DNA from: Agrypnia vestita
Taxonomy: Eukaryota; Arthropoda; Insecta; Trichoptera; Phryganeidae
Length of the DNA: 64,000 nt
Assembly (NCBI GenBank): GCA_016648135.1
Contig: JADDOH010002555.1
Location: 1-64,000, forward strand
Reading direction: 5' to 3'
The notes beneath the pieces are model-generated. The model made no database searches. It saw only the letters and a program-made list of their open reading frames with translations, and had not been told where the DNA came from. The position numbers and the translations under genes were made by a program. Shown here one piece after another: positions 1-9,507 of the stretch. How positions within the stretch are numbered: position 1 is the stretch's first letter; each line of letters opens with the position of its first letter.

Positions 1-589
1 TATAAATTGAAAAAATAATTTATTAAACTATTTAAAGGGCAACCATGCAGTTAAAGTGATGTGCAGTTTGGCATATGAATGTGTATGTATCTGTAATAAA
101 GAAAGAAAATAAATATTGAAGAAAAAAAAGACGAAACAACTTTCATCAACATCCAATGTGATGGACCAAATGCAGACTTTGACCATGCAGGATCATCATG
201 ACAGCTCCAGAATTTGCAAACAAGGTGGAGGAAAGCACTGAACCTATACATTCAATTTTGTCCGTGGATTTACGCTTGAAGCGGTGTCCGCAAAATTCGT
301 GCCGAAGATGCCAACGATGAAGAAAAAATGTTACGCTTAGTCATCAAACATTAAATTTACGCTTAATTAATGTAATTATTAAAATAGAATTTTATAAATC
401 GGGGAATCTTTAATGATAAGTGCTTAGGAAAAAGTAATCTTAATTTAGTTCATCACCGAAAACATCTAATTATCCATAGGGGAAGGGGTAACGTAAACCT
501 TATAAATACGTGGTGTATCCACTGTTTGATAATGGCTTTACAAGCCGAAACAGCTGTCACATTAAAAATAACATTTAACCTTCAGAACG
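1..589. other. AT-rich sequence, nothing recognised
   Basis: No open frame resembling a known protein, no tRNA and no clear repeat boundary could be seen. The short open frames here are of the length expected by chance. Confidence 0.5.
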
Positions 590-905
590 AAATAATAATA
601 TACATTAAAATTTTATTTACTTTAAATTTCATTAAAAATAAATATGGAAAAATTGAACACAAAAACCAAAGGTAAAAAAAATACTTGACTTGTATCAAAG
701 CAAATAAAATTTTAATATTTCATATAAGTTACTGTACTGATGCAAAATTTAATAGAAAATAAGTCAGAAATATTGCAAATAAATTGCAAACTTTGAAGTC
801 GCTTAACTCCGTAACTGTCGACGTTTCGTTCAAAGTGTAAAGAATATTTTCTACTCAAAACATAATGAAAGAAAGAAGTTCTTGCTACTAGCTACGAGAC
901 ATCCT
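590..905 (+). repeat. Foldback repeat family, copy 1 (one arm)
   Basis: The stretch resembles the right arm of the palindrome at 2637-3160. It shares the order 'long AT-rich spacer, ATATAAGTTACTGTA, AAGTCAGAAATATTG, GCAAACTTTGAAGTCG, CCGTAACTGT' and ends in CATCCTGTAT. Related copies lie at about 11775-12072 and 61320-61640. The left arm is missing or decayed. No coding capacity is visible. Confidence 0.6.
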
Positions 906-1088
906 GTATATTGATCGTACTGATTTAAATATTAAACATATATACAAACGCATAAGACGAACGTTTAATAGGGAAAATAACAAAAACGGCCATGGTAATA
1001 TACATTATTAATTTATTCTAAAATTGCTGTGTATATTAATTAATTAATAACTTGTGTAATAAACGGCTGATTTCAAAATAATTAACTC

Positions 1089-1131
1089 CATTACTGAGTT
1101 TCCAGATCATTCATCTGGAAACTCAGTAATG
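1089..1131. repeat. Perfect 19-bp hairpin
   Basis: CATTACTGAGTTTCCAGAT at 1089-1107 is followed by a 5-base loop and its exact reverse complement at 1113-1131. The surrounding DNA is featureless and AT-rich. The arms are shorter than a typical insect microRNA precursor stem, so a remnant of a small palindromic element is the simpler reading. Confidence 0.75.
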
Positions 1132-1639
1132 TTAATCTGAAATGAATAATGGATAACTCGTATGTTAAGTGGATGCATATTTAACAAGGACCTGGCAACT
1201 TTACCTCTAAAATATTTGAATGAGTCGCGTCACAGAAACTGTGGGAGTTTTTACGATTCCCCCGCATATTCGAACTGGAATTACATCCACAAGTGCTGCA
1301 ATAAAATATAAATTAGGCATAACAAAACGTAGCTACTCAAGGTGCACTTCCGAGATAAGCCCATACAAAAAGAGAAGAGACATAAATTTATTTATGGGAT
1401 ATTCAAATGCTCCGGTTTTACGATACCTTTAAACCTATGACAATGTTTTTCAATTTATAATAAAAATATTATAAGATATGAATTTTTCACGGTGTTTCTA
1501 TACCTATTACAATACACTTAGAATTAATTTTGAATACAAAAAAATTAAATACAAAAATTAGAGCTACTGAACCAAATATTTTTAAAATAAAATTATTATA
1601 CAATAATTAAATTTTTCTAAAAACATACTTATTTTAACT
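1132..1639. other. No recognised gene
   Basis: A 70-codon open frame at 1220-1432 (+) is the longest here. It has no recognisable motif, is not bounded by good splice signals, and is probably a chance frame. Confidence 0.4.
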
Positions 1640-1784
1640 TTCTGGTTTGTGTTTATTGGGGTATAATGCCATGTTTTTACGATCTTTCTGGCTGACTGAT
1701 GATGGACCTTGCAATGGTATCCGAAATTTCGGCCGCAAATGTCGTAAAAACACGACGTAATACCCTTGAAAACACAAACCAGAA
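1640..1784 (+). repeat. Palindromic Penelope-end-like repeat with hammerhead-like core
   Basis: Outer arms TTCTGGTTTGTGTTT and AAACACAAACCAGAA are exact reverse complements, and inner segments TTTTTACGA and TCGTAAAAA also pair. Between them lies CTGATGA (1696-1702), a paired segment GGACC...GGTATCC, then GAAA (1723-1726), the order of the conserved hammerhead ribozyme core. Penelope-like elements are known to carry such motifs in their terminal repeats, and the end of the Penelope fragment at 11.6-11.76 kb is similar. The base at the expected cleavage position looks unfavourable, so activity is doubtful. Confidence 0.6.
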
Positions 1785-2636
1785 CATTATTTTTTAAATA
1801 TATTTCGATTTACGAGTAAATATTTAAATATTAATATATAATTATTTATCATAAAAATATCTTTAGTCTTCTAATAAATAAATATGATAATGCACAAAAA
1901 GACTGAACATTAATATTATAAGAGTTTATACATTAATATTTTTTGTAAATACACTATTACAAAATATTATTTAATGAAACTACGAATAAAAACAGTTTAT
2001 ATTTTGCTTTCAAGTTCTGTAATACAGATTTCACTTCTATATTATTTTGCTTTTATTTGACCGTGTCGGGTTTTATGTGGATTATTTATTAAAGAAACAA
2101 TTTATTATGAGAGGTCGTTATGGCATCCACAGAAAATGAGTACAAATCAGAATCTTAGTAATTAAGCGAGAAACACTCAGGGTAATTACGAAAACTTGAG
2201 TTCCTTTATATTTATTTACTCTCGGTACATTTTGAATAGATTGAGGAAGTGAAAAATTGCTTGTACATAAATATCCTAGATTAAAAAAATAAAATAGAAA
2301 AATCTTTCCGAAAGCTCGTAAGTAAGTGAATAAAACTAATTATATACATTTCTATTTGATAAATTGCTACGAGCAGTAGATTAAGGTGAATTAAATCGCT
2401 GTACGGTAAATAACTCTTCCGAAAAATTGTTTTTCGATAATCAAGGCGAACTTGCTCATAAGATTTATAACATTACTCAGAGTGCAGCGCAGTACCTGCA
2501 TTGCATATGTATGTATGTTGCTCTACAGCTACGGTATAGCGCCAAAGAATCCACGCTTTACCTACTAAAATCTCTATGCTTCGAATTTTTGCAACAAAAT
2601 TAAATATGATGAAATTTATTATCTTTACCTATTATA
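1785..2636. other. AT-rich sequence, nothing recognised
   Basis: No coding frame, RNA gene or repeat structure could be supported. Confidence 0.45.
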
Positions 2637-3160
2637 CAGGATGTAACAGAGCTAGTTCACAATACTTTACAGGTGGATTCCTGCCTTGATTATGAGTCTA
2701 AAATATTCAAGCAACCATGAACAATCAATAGCTATGGAGTTATGCAAATCAAAGTTTGATTTTTTTCAATATTTCTAACTTATTTTTCACAAAAAGTTAA
2801 ACCATCAGTATAGTAATTTAAATCGATTACAAAAATTCATTCGTATCAAAATAAGTTAAATAAAATAACAAAAACCCTGCATGAATTCAATTTTCCATTT
2901 CATTTGGAATAAAAAGGTTTTTATCATTTTAATTTACTCGTATTAAAGCAAATGAATTTTTCATATTCAATATAAGTTACTGTAATGATTGTCCAACGTT
3001 TTACAAAACATAGGTTAGAAATATTGAAAAAAAATGCAAACATTAATGTCGTATATCTCCATAACTATTGATGGTCACGGTTGCTTGAACATTTTCGACT
3101 CATAATTGAAGCAGGAATCTACCTGAAGTTTTGTGGACTGGCTCTGTTATACCCTGTATA
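2637..3160. repeat. Foldback repeat family, copy 2 (both arms)
   Basis: The two halves are imperfect reverse complements. The left end reads ATACAGGATGTAACAGAG, and the right end read on the other strand begins ATACAGGGTATAACAGAG. Both continue through GGATTCCTGC and TTATGAGTC toward a centre near 2890. It is a non-coding foldback element of about 520 bp. The Ty3/gypsy element at 3168 inserted a few bases beyond its right end, in a TA run. Confidence 0.8.
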
Positions 3161-3167
3161 TATATAT

Positions 3168-3400
3168 TGTAATATTCTTCTTCGGGATGAGGAAACTCCA
3201 AGTAAAGACTTGCTTCTCGTAAGTGTTTATTGGGTGACAATAACGGTTTAGACAAACGGTGTACAGTAAGATGCGGTCTGAATAACAATGGTAGTAAAAA
3301 GAGAGAGCGACTCGACATTCACGCGCCTTTTATACCTTCTCTCTCTCTGTCATGCAGTCTCTTTCTGGCGTCGCGACATACGTTCCTCAGATCTATCACA
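3168..3400 (-). repeat. 3' LTR of the Ty3/gypsy element
   Basis: A direct repeat of 8221-8453 that differs at one position (CTGAATAAC here, CTGCATAAC there). It starts TGTAATATTC and ends ATCTATCACA on the plus strand. The near identity implies a recent insertion or a recent gene conversion. Confidence 0.93.
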
Positions 3401-3660
3401 CCCCTCCGCACTTATCCTTGGCTTTCATCCCTCTTCGTTCATCCTGACAATTCTTAACCTAATTTCAGGCGAAGAGGACCATGGCGGCAGGTGTGGTGTT
3501 CTATCTGTCTGCCGGTTGTCGCTGGTGCTGGCTTCTGAAACAAAGAACACCCCCGTTAGACCCTGAGCGAACATGAGCGTTCCGGTTCCTCCAAGGCAGC
3601 TTTCATAGCTTCAGCCCGGGTCGGAACCCTGGAACTTTGTACATAAAATACCTACTACTT

Positions 3661-4771
3661 TTAAACAATTTCTATATTGGGTTTGCCCTTAATCTGATTC
3701 ACATGCCTTTTCCACACGAGACCAGTGCCTTCAATTTCTACTAAATAAAGAGTTCGTCCCAATTTCCTTAAAATCTTTCCCGGTACCCATGATACTTTAT
3801 TTATGGATCGAAAATCTTTCACAAAACAATTTTGGCCTATAACTAAATTTCTTCTCTTCCTCCCCCCGAAATAAAATGCTTGTTTACTTTGACCCCCTTT
3901 TAAATTTTGTATAACCTCACTTTCTAATCGTCTAGAACTTGTTGCTTTTTCGCTAGGTATAAAAATGTCAAAATTGGTACGAAGTCTTCTACCAAACATA
4001 AGTACTGCTGGTTCTACACCTGATGACGTGTGTGGTGAATTCCTATAATCAACCAAAAATTTATTTAATTTGTCTTCATATTCCCTATTAAATTTCCCAT
4101 TAACCAATATTTTTTGTAAAAAAATTTTTGCACGTCTTTACTGTGTTTTCTGCTTGACCATTAGACGCTGGCGAATTAACTGGTGATGTCAAATGTTTAA
4201 TTCCTAATTCCTGACAAAAATCTTGAAAATATTTTGACATAAATGCCGTCCCGTTGTCCGTAATAATTGTTTGAACATTCCCAAATTGTGTAAATAATTT
4301 TTTTAATACTGCGATGGTGCATGTTGCATTTATATTTTTTATTTCTATACAATCTATTCACTTGGATGCTGCATCGCATACCACTAAAAAATATTTATTC
4401 CCGATTGGACCGAAAAAATCCAAATGTATTCTCGTCCACACCGTTTCTTGAACTTCCCAAGATGACAGCTCGGCTTTCGCGGGTGACAACGTATTTCTTG
4501 AACAAATACCGCACGCCTCCACTAAATCCTGTATATCTTTATCAATCTGCGGCCAATATACATATCCTCGTGCCAGCCCCTTTGTCTTAGCACAACCAAG
4601 ATGTGAGCGATGTAACATTTCTAACACATCTTTCCGTAAAATCCCCGGTATAACTAACCTATGTTTCCAAAACAAACAAATTTCTAAATCAAACCTTTTT
4701 GTCCAATATATCCATAATTCCTCGGCTTTACACACCTTCCTTGGCCATTCCGTCGACAAATATTGCATCAT
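3661..4771 (-). pseudogene. Integrase part of the gypsy pol, disrupted
   Basis: Minus-strand frames carry the integrase. From 4771 to 4358 lies the N-terminal HHCC-type zinc domain (segment with HRSHLG and CGICSRN) and the start of the catalytic core (LDFFGPIG). A TGA at 4358-4360 sits where the family has tryptophan. The frame then continues with the core (TDNGTAF and SNGQAE are readable) until a one-base gain in a T run near 4119. Codons from 4107 to 3661 give the C-terminal part (YRNSPH, VWKRHVNQIK). With two breaks it cannot make an intact integrase. A T16 run at about 4812-4828 separates it from the RNase H part. Confidence 0.88.
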
Positions 4772-4828
4772 AATTAATATAAATTAACTTTGTTTAAACC
4801 ACTTATTTATTGAAAAAAAAAAAAAAAA

Positions 4829-6138
4829 TCAACATGTTTCAAAGCCAATGGCTTCTTTATCCTGCATCACTTTGCTTAACAAACTGTCAGAACGTACATT
4901 TTCACTCACTGTTTCAATGTCTAATTGCGCGAGATCATTCTCTTTTAATAAACTAATATACGCGTCCAAAATGTCATTTTCTTTGTTATCTGCTTTATCT
5001 ACCGGAACTCGCGATAAAAAATCCGAACAATTTTTACTCGATTTGACGTATTCTATGTTGTAATCAAAAGACGAGAAAAATAAACCTTGTCTTTGTAATC
5101 TGTTTGCAGTTAACGTTGGTATACCTGTCTTATCACCAAATATCCGAATGAGTGGTTGGCTGTCTATAGCCAATATAAATCTTCGACCAAAGAGATACTG
5201 ATAAAATTTTTTTAAACCGAACGTTATGGCTAACGTTTCAAGGTCTATTATCGTATACTTTTTTTCGGCATCCGTCAACGTTCGACTTGCAAAAGCTATC
5301 GGTCTTTCTGTACCGTTCGCAAACCTGTGTACAGTTGCCGGCAAACTTCTTGGACATTTTTCGGCGTGGTGGGGGTATGCGCAGAAGACAAATTTTGGGT
5401 CTCGTTGGTGGAATGGTACATGCGCAAACTCTCCCCCACTTCGCCGAAAAATGTTCAACATGTTTGCCGGCATCTGTACCAACGTGGCCCCTAACCCTTT
5501 CAGTGACGCGTCCGTAATTAATTTAAGTGGTAATTTTGGATCAAAATGTACTAAAACTGTATCTCCCGTTATTAGCATTTTAACTTTATCAATTGCTTTT
5601 TTACATTCATCGTCGAAAACCCATTCCGTGCCCTGTTTTAATAATTTATAAACTGGGTGTAAAATCGATGCTAAATCTCCCAAAAAATTTCTATAATAAT
5701 TTACTAATCCTAATAGGCTTCGTAACTCTCCAATATCTTTTGGGTACTCCGCATTACGAATAGCGTCTACCTTGCCTTGTAAAGGTCTCACTCCGGTTTT
5801 GTCAATCATATGACCCAAAAATTCTACACTCTCTTTGAAAAATTCACATTTTTCCGCGTTCACGGTCAGATTACATTCTTTCAGTCTATCCAGAACCGCT
5901 CGCACATTCCTTCCGTGCTCTTCCCAAGTCCTTCCCGAAACCAAAATATCATCTAAAAATATGACCGTCCCTTTTAAACCCTGTAAACATGAAGCCATTG
6001 CCTTAGCGAAAATTCCTGGGCTCGAAGCAATCCCGAATACTAATCGATTGTATTGAAACAACCCCAGAGAAGTAGAAATAACCGTATACTTCTTGCTATC
6101 CTCCTCTAATTCCAATTGTGAGTAAGCACTTTTTAAAT
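4829..6138 (-). pseudogene. Reverse transcriptase / RNase H part of the gypsy pol
   Basis: A long minus-strand frame holds the RT palm with the catalytic FLDDILVSG motif, the connection region and RNase H (LITDASLKGLGATL, then ERPIAFASRTLTDAEKKY, then FILAIDSQPL). The RNase H segment has 49 extra residues between GATLV and HRFANGTERP, which correspond exactly to the MITE at 5330-5478 and keep the frame open. The upstream junction to the protease/RT frame is lost through one missing base near 6160, so the segment has no valid start of its own. The frame ends in a stop at 4829-4831. Confidence 0.9.
5330..5478. mobile_element. Palindromic MITE, copy A, in frame inside RNase H
   Basis: Terminal inverted repeats TACAGTTGCCGGCAAAC and TACAGATGCCGGCAAAC (read inward) differ at one base. 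The whole interior is also an imperfect palindrome (TTTTTCGGCG...CGCCGAAAAA). If the TA at each end is the target duplication, the element proper is 5332-5476 (145 bp), and element plus duplication add 147 bp, that is 49 codons. A second copy lies at 56777-56919 with the same architecture. A TA target and CAG...CTG ends are compatible with the Tc1/mariner superfamily. There is no coding capacity of its own outside the host frame. Confidence 0.88.
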
Positions 6139-7206
6139 CTATCTTACTAAAGAATTGTCCCCGCTAATTTCTGCAATAACCTCCTCGAACCGCGGTAACG
6201 GATACCTATCTATAATCAATTGATGATTTAAGGTTGCTTTATAATCTCCACAAATTCTAATTTCGCCGGATTTCTTTAAAACTGGAACAATAGGTGATGC
6301 CATGGTGCTTGCCGTAATCCCTTGTAACACACCTTCATCCACCAATCTTCTTAATTCCGCTTCTACTTTATCCCGAATTGCGAATGGCACGACTCTCGCG
6401 TTACAAAACTTTGGACAAAAATCCTTATTTACTGTTAACCTTACTTTAAATTTATTAAACCTCCCCAATGTATTAGAAAAAACTGCGGGATAATCCTTTT
6501 TAATGTTTTCAACAAAACGCGATTGTTCATCCAAATCGATAACTTCCCCGGTCTCTAAAGTGTTAACTCCCGATAATAAAATTCCGAACCTACCTAAGAA
6601 ATCTCTACCTACTAACGGCAATATTCCGTTGTCTATTACAACAAAATCTACTGGTAACATTTTATTATTATATGTAACATTTGTTTTTAATATCCCGCAT
6701 ATTTTGAAAGCCGAATTATCGTAACTGTATAACGTAAGATTAGTTTTTATGAGTGGAATGTGACCAAACTTCGCGTCGTAAATCTGTTTTGGAATCACAC
6801 AAGAACTGGACCCTGTATCCACCATGCAATCTAAGCGTGTGTCTTCGATCGATATTTTAATCATGATCGGTTTATTCGTGCCTACGTTACTTGCAGTCCC
6901 CACCATTCGCGTGATGTCTTCTGCGATAACATTAACCCGTTTTTTTCCTAAATTTTTACACACCTTTTTCAGATGGCCTTTTTTGAAACATCCCTTACAA
7001 ACAAAATCTTTATAAGGACAATCAACCTTCTTATGTGTCGTTGCCCCGCACGCAAAACGTTGTGCAACTTTCGCATTCGTATAATGCACATTTCTAGAAC
7101 CGCTGGAATTTTTATAAGTACCCACCGAAACATGCTTCCGCGAAGTTGATTGTGACAATTTATTTTTTTCAACAAAACAAATTTCTGATTTAATTCTCTC
7201 GGTTTT
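6139..7206 (-). pseudogene. Zinc knuckle, protease and N-terminal RT part of gypsy pol
   Basis: This minus-strand frame is the same as that of Gag and follows its TAG codon. It has two cysteine clusters near the start (CGATTHKKVDC and CKGCFKKGHLKKVC, nucleocapsid-like), an aspartic protease active site (VDTGSSSCVIP, about 6800-6830), and the start of the reverse transcriptase (FCNARVVPFA, ASPIVPVLKKSGEIRICGDY). It ends early at 6139-6141 because one base is missing near 6160; the following RT lies in another frame. The segment is a broken piece of the pol reading frame. Confidence 0.88.
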
Positions 7207-7719
7207 CTATAGTCTACCCGTAATAGCTTCGAAATTATACGCAATGCCTTCCATAGCTGCCATTGATTGATCATCCGGTTCTAAAAATAACTTCTCTCTT
7301 AGCTTATGATTGTGTACTCCAAGTACAAAAATATCGCGTAAATTTTCATCCAATCTTTTTCCAAATTTACATGAACTACTTAATTTTTTTAATCTAACCA
7401 CGAAATCTTGGGCACTCTCGTGTTCAAATTGCTTTGCTGAGAAAAATTTTTCGCGTTCATGAAAAATCGATATGCTTTTAAAACAAAATTTATCTAAATG
7501 TTCCCACAATGCTTCTAATTTTACATCTGTTACCTTCTTAGGTACTACTAAATTTTGCAACAATGTAAAAGTATTTTCTGACAAAGTTGTTAAAAAAATC
7601 GCTTTTTTTTTTGGTTCTGCCCATTTCTCATCATTAGCTACAAGATACTGCTCGAACCGAACCTTGTAGACGTCCCATGCGTCACTCTCGTGGTCAAACG
7701 ACAGCGCTCTCCATTCCAT
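7207..7719 (-). pseudogene. Gag core of the gypsy element
   Basis: The first ATG on the minus strand is at 7719. The 170-residue product contains the WDVYKVRFEQYLVAN and RFEQY-type Gag core, and ends at a TAG (7207-7209) directly before the zinc-knuckle region that normally belongs to Gag. The same frame stays open after the stop. The TAG is therefore either a nonsense mutation or, less likely, a readthrough codon. The GC-rich leader (7720-8208) between Gag and the LTR has no convincing coding frame. Confidence 0.82.
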
Positions 7720-8220
7720 GCTGCCCAACAACTACCTACAGACAAAGGATCATAAAAGTACTTAACTTTGGCCCTGCCGCCTTGATTCTCCTCGCCTGCG
7801 TCTGCTGCTGGTCCACGCCTTCCTGGTGACTCCTTCCTCGGCCGCTTCCCTCGTCCAGAGCTCGCCCGTCTTCGGATGGTCCTTCCGCCTTCCTCAGCCC
7901 GTCGCTCTGGTCCGCCGCTCTGCCTCAGCTTCCGGAAGTCTCTGCCTCCGTAGCTCGTTCGCAATGGAAGTGGCGATGTGGATCCTTCCTAGATCCGCAT
8001 CCAGTGACCCTCGACGCTCGTCTTCTTCCTCTTGAAGTCTGCGATGTCGATGTCCGTCGATGTGACCGCCTTTCCCTCTTACTGTGCGTCTTTTTTTTCC
8101 TCTTGAAAAATTACGCCGCTGTGTCCCCTGCCGTATTATGCTGCTCCCGGTTCCGTAATATTTTTTTTCAAAATCTCCCGATCTTCGTCAAAAAAAATAT
8201 TCCTTTTCGGCTGCGCCAGA

Positions 8221-8453
8221 TGTAATATTCTTCTTCGGGATGAGGAAACTCCAAGTAAAGACTTGCTTCTCGTAAGTGTTTATTGGGTGACAATAACGGT
8301 TTAGACAAACGGTGTACAGTAAGATGCGGTCTGCATAACAATGGTAGTAAAAAGAGAGAGCGACTCGACATTCACGCGCCTTTTATACCTTCTCTCTCTC
8401 TGTCATGCAGTCTCTTTCTGGCGTCGCGACATACGTTCCTCAGATCTATCACA
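8221..8453 (-). repeat. 5' LTR of the Ty3/gypsy element
   Basis: A direct repeat of 3168-3400. It is the upstream LTR with respect to the minus-strand coding direction and is followed by the primer-binding-site-like sequence at 8218-8209. Confidence 0.93.
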
Positions 8454-8477
8454 TATATATATATATATATATATAAC
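8454..8477. repeat. (TA)n microsatellite
   Basis: A run of about eleven TA dinucleotides at the junction of the gypsy element and the Penelope-like remnant. It may be the target sequence of the LTR element. Confidence 0.9.
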
Positions 8478-9507
8478 AAAAGGAACTTCTGGACTCCCTC
8501 GCGTTTTCTGTAAATGGTCTCCGTGAGAAGACCAAGGCCGACGTTTCGACACGGTATCACGTGCCATTGTCAAGGCTAAAAGGCCTCAAAAGTTACGGAC
8601 TAGCCGTACTTGTTCGCGGGTGACATGAAAGTCTCCCACCAATAAGGCTGTCATACTTCGAGTTCAGTTCAGTGTAACTAAATCGTCGCCGTGTTTCATG
8701 TGTCAGTTGCGAGCGAAACTAACGCACGTAAAACGTCGAAAAATTACATCCACGTTGGCCCAGCATACGATAACTGAAGGACACAATATAGACTTTGACA
8801 ATGCCAAGGTATTGGTGACATTAAATAAAGAGGGTCATCGAGTATATAGAGAAGCGATAGAAATCGAGAAAAGACCATACAGTCTAAACACCCGAGATGA
8901 TTCCCGAAGACTTCCTATGGCTTGGAAACCGATTCTCGCTAAACGAAAACTTAAAACTCAGAAAAATACCATTACCAAACCAGTTGTCTCTTGTACGATA
9001 CCACCAACTGCACCGACACATCATCTTTCTTCAAAATCTCTAGTTATCCAACCGGTAATACATGAATCACCCAGCACAAGTAGACAAAGTACTTTGCATG
9101 ACTCAGCACCTATACCTACCGATAAATTACGAAGATCGCAGAGATTAAAAGAAAAAAGTTGTAGAAAATAGTCAAGCGAGTTTCGATACCACAGAGGGCG
9201 CCAGTATCAGCACAATTTGAGGGCAAATAAATTGAACTTCACAATTCGAATCAGAGATGGCGTTAGTTTCGCTCGCAACTGACACATGAAACATGGCGAC
9301 GATTTAGTTACACTGAACTGAACTCGAAGTATGACAGCCTTATTGGTGGGAGACTTTCATGTCACCCGCGAACAAGTACGGCTAGTCCGTAACTTTTGAG
9401 GCCTTTTAGCCTTGACAATGGCACGTGATACCGTGTCGAAACGTCGGCCTTGGTCTTCTCACGGAGACCATTTACAGAAAACGCGAGGGAGTCCAGAAGT
9501 TCCTTTT
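8478..9507 (+). mobile_element. Penelope-like element remnant with long inverted arms
   Basis: Arms 8478-8725 and 9260-9507 are reverse complements over 248 bp with very few mismatches. Each has AAAAGGAACTTCTGGACTCC at its outer end and GCGAAACTAACGC at its inner end. The inner segment encodes a GIY-YIG-like C-terminus (8698-9171). Inverted or partly inverted terminal repeats around a reverse transcriptase/GIY-YIG frame are characteristic of Penelope-like elements; the RT part is absent. On the minus strand of the left arm and the plus strand of the right arm a CTTGACAA...GTGTCGAAACGTCGG segment resembles a decayed hammerhead ribozyme. Confidence 0.8.
8698..9171 (+). pseudogene. GIY-YIG C-terminal fragment of a Penelope-like protein
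   Basis: The frame reads ...TSTLAQHTITEGHNIDFDNA...EAIEIEKRPYSLNTRDD...LPMAWKPIL, which matches the C-terminal half of the GIY-YIG endonuclease domain of Penelope-like elements (pattern: H at the end of helix, 'EA.EI', 'N..D', 'W.P'). The first residues come from the terminal repeat and the catalytic GIY-YIG start is missing. It ends in a basic tail and a TAG. The fragment is unlikely to be functional. Confidence 0.75.

Larger units (their letters stand above)
3168..8453 (-). mobile_element. Ty3/gypsy LTR retrotransposon, full length but damaged
   Basis: Two 233-bp direct repeats bound the element; each runs TG...CA when read on the minus strand, and they differ by one base on my reading. 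Next to the upstream LTR is a primer-binding-site-like TGGCGCAGCC (about 8209-8218, minus strand). Next to the downstream LTR is a purine tract GCGGAGGGG (minus strand, about 3401-3409). Gag, aspartic protease, reverse transcriptase, RNase H and integrase segments follow in the order usual for Ty3/gypsy. The flanks are both TATAT, compatible with a 5-bp target duplication but inside a TA run. The frame is broken in at least four places: a stop after the Gag core, a one-base loss in the RT, a stop in the integrase and a one-base gain in a T run. This copy is therefore not autonomous. The short LTRs suggest a Mag-like lineage, which is only a guess. Confidence 0.93.

Noticed and set aside
1220..1432. 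70-codon open frame as a small gene
   Set aside because: No recognisable motif, no splice or promoter context, and of a length expected by chance in this composition.
5226..5651. 141-codon plus-strand frame across the gypsy RNase H
   Set aside because: It lies antisense to the RNase H and MITE region, and its open state follows from the palindromic insert.
7638..7964. Arginine- and glycine-rich 108-codon frame in the gypsy leader
   Set aside because: Composition follows from the GC-rich leader; it has no Gag-like motif and overlaps the true Gag start in another frame.
8168..8371. Identical frames in the two LTRs as a repeated gene
   Set aside because: They are the LTR sequence itself read in one frame and duplicated with it.
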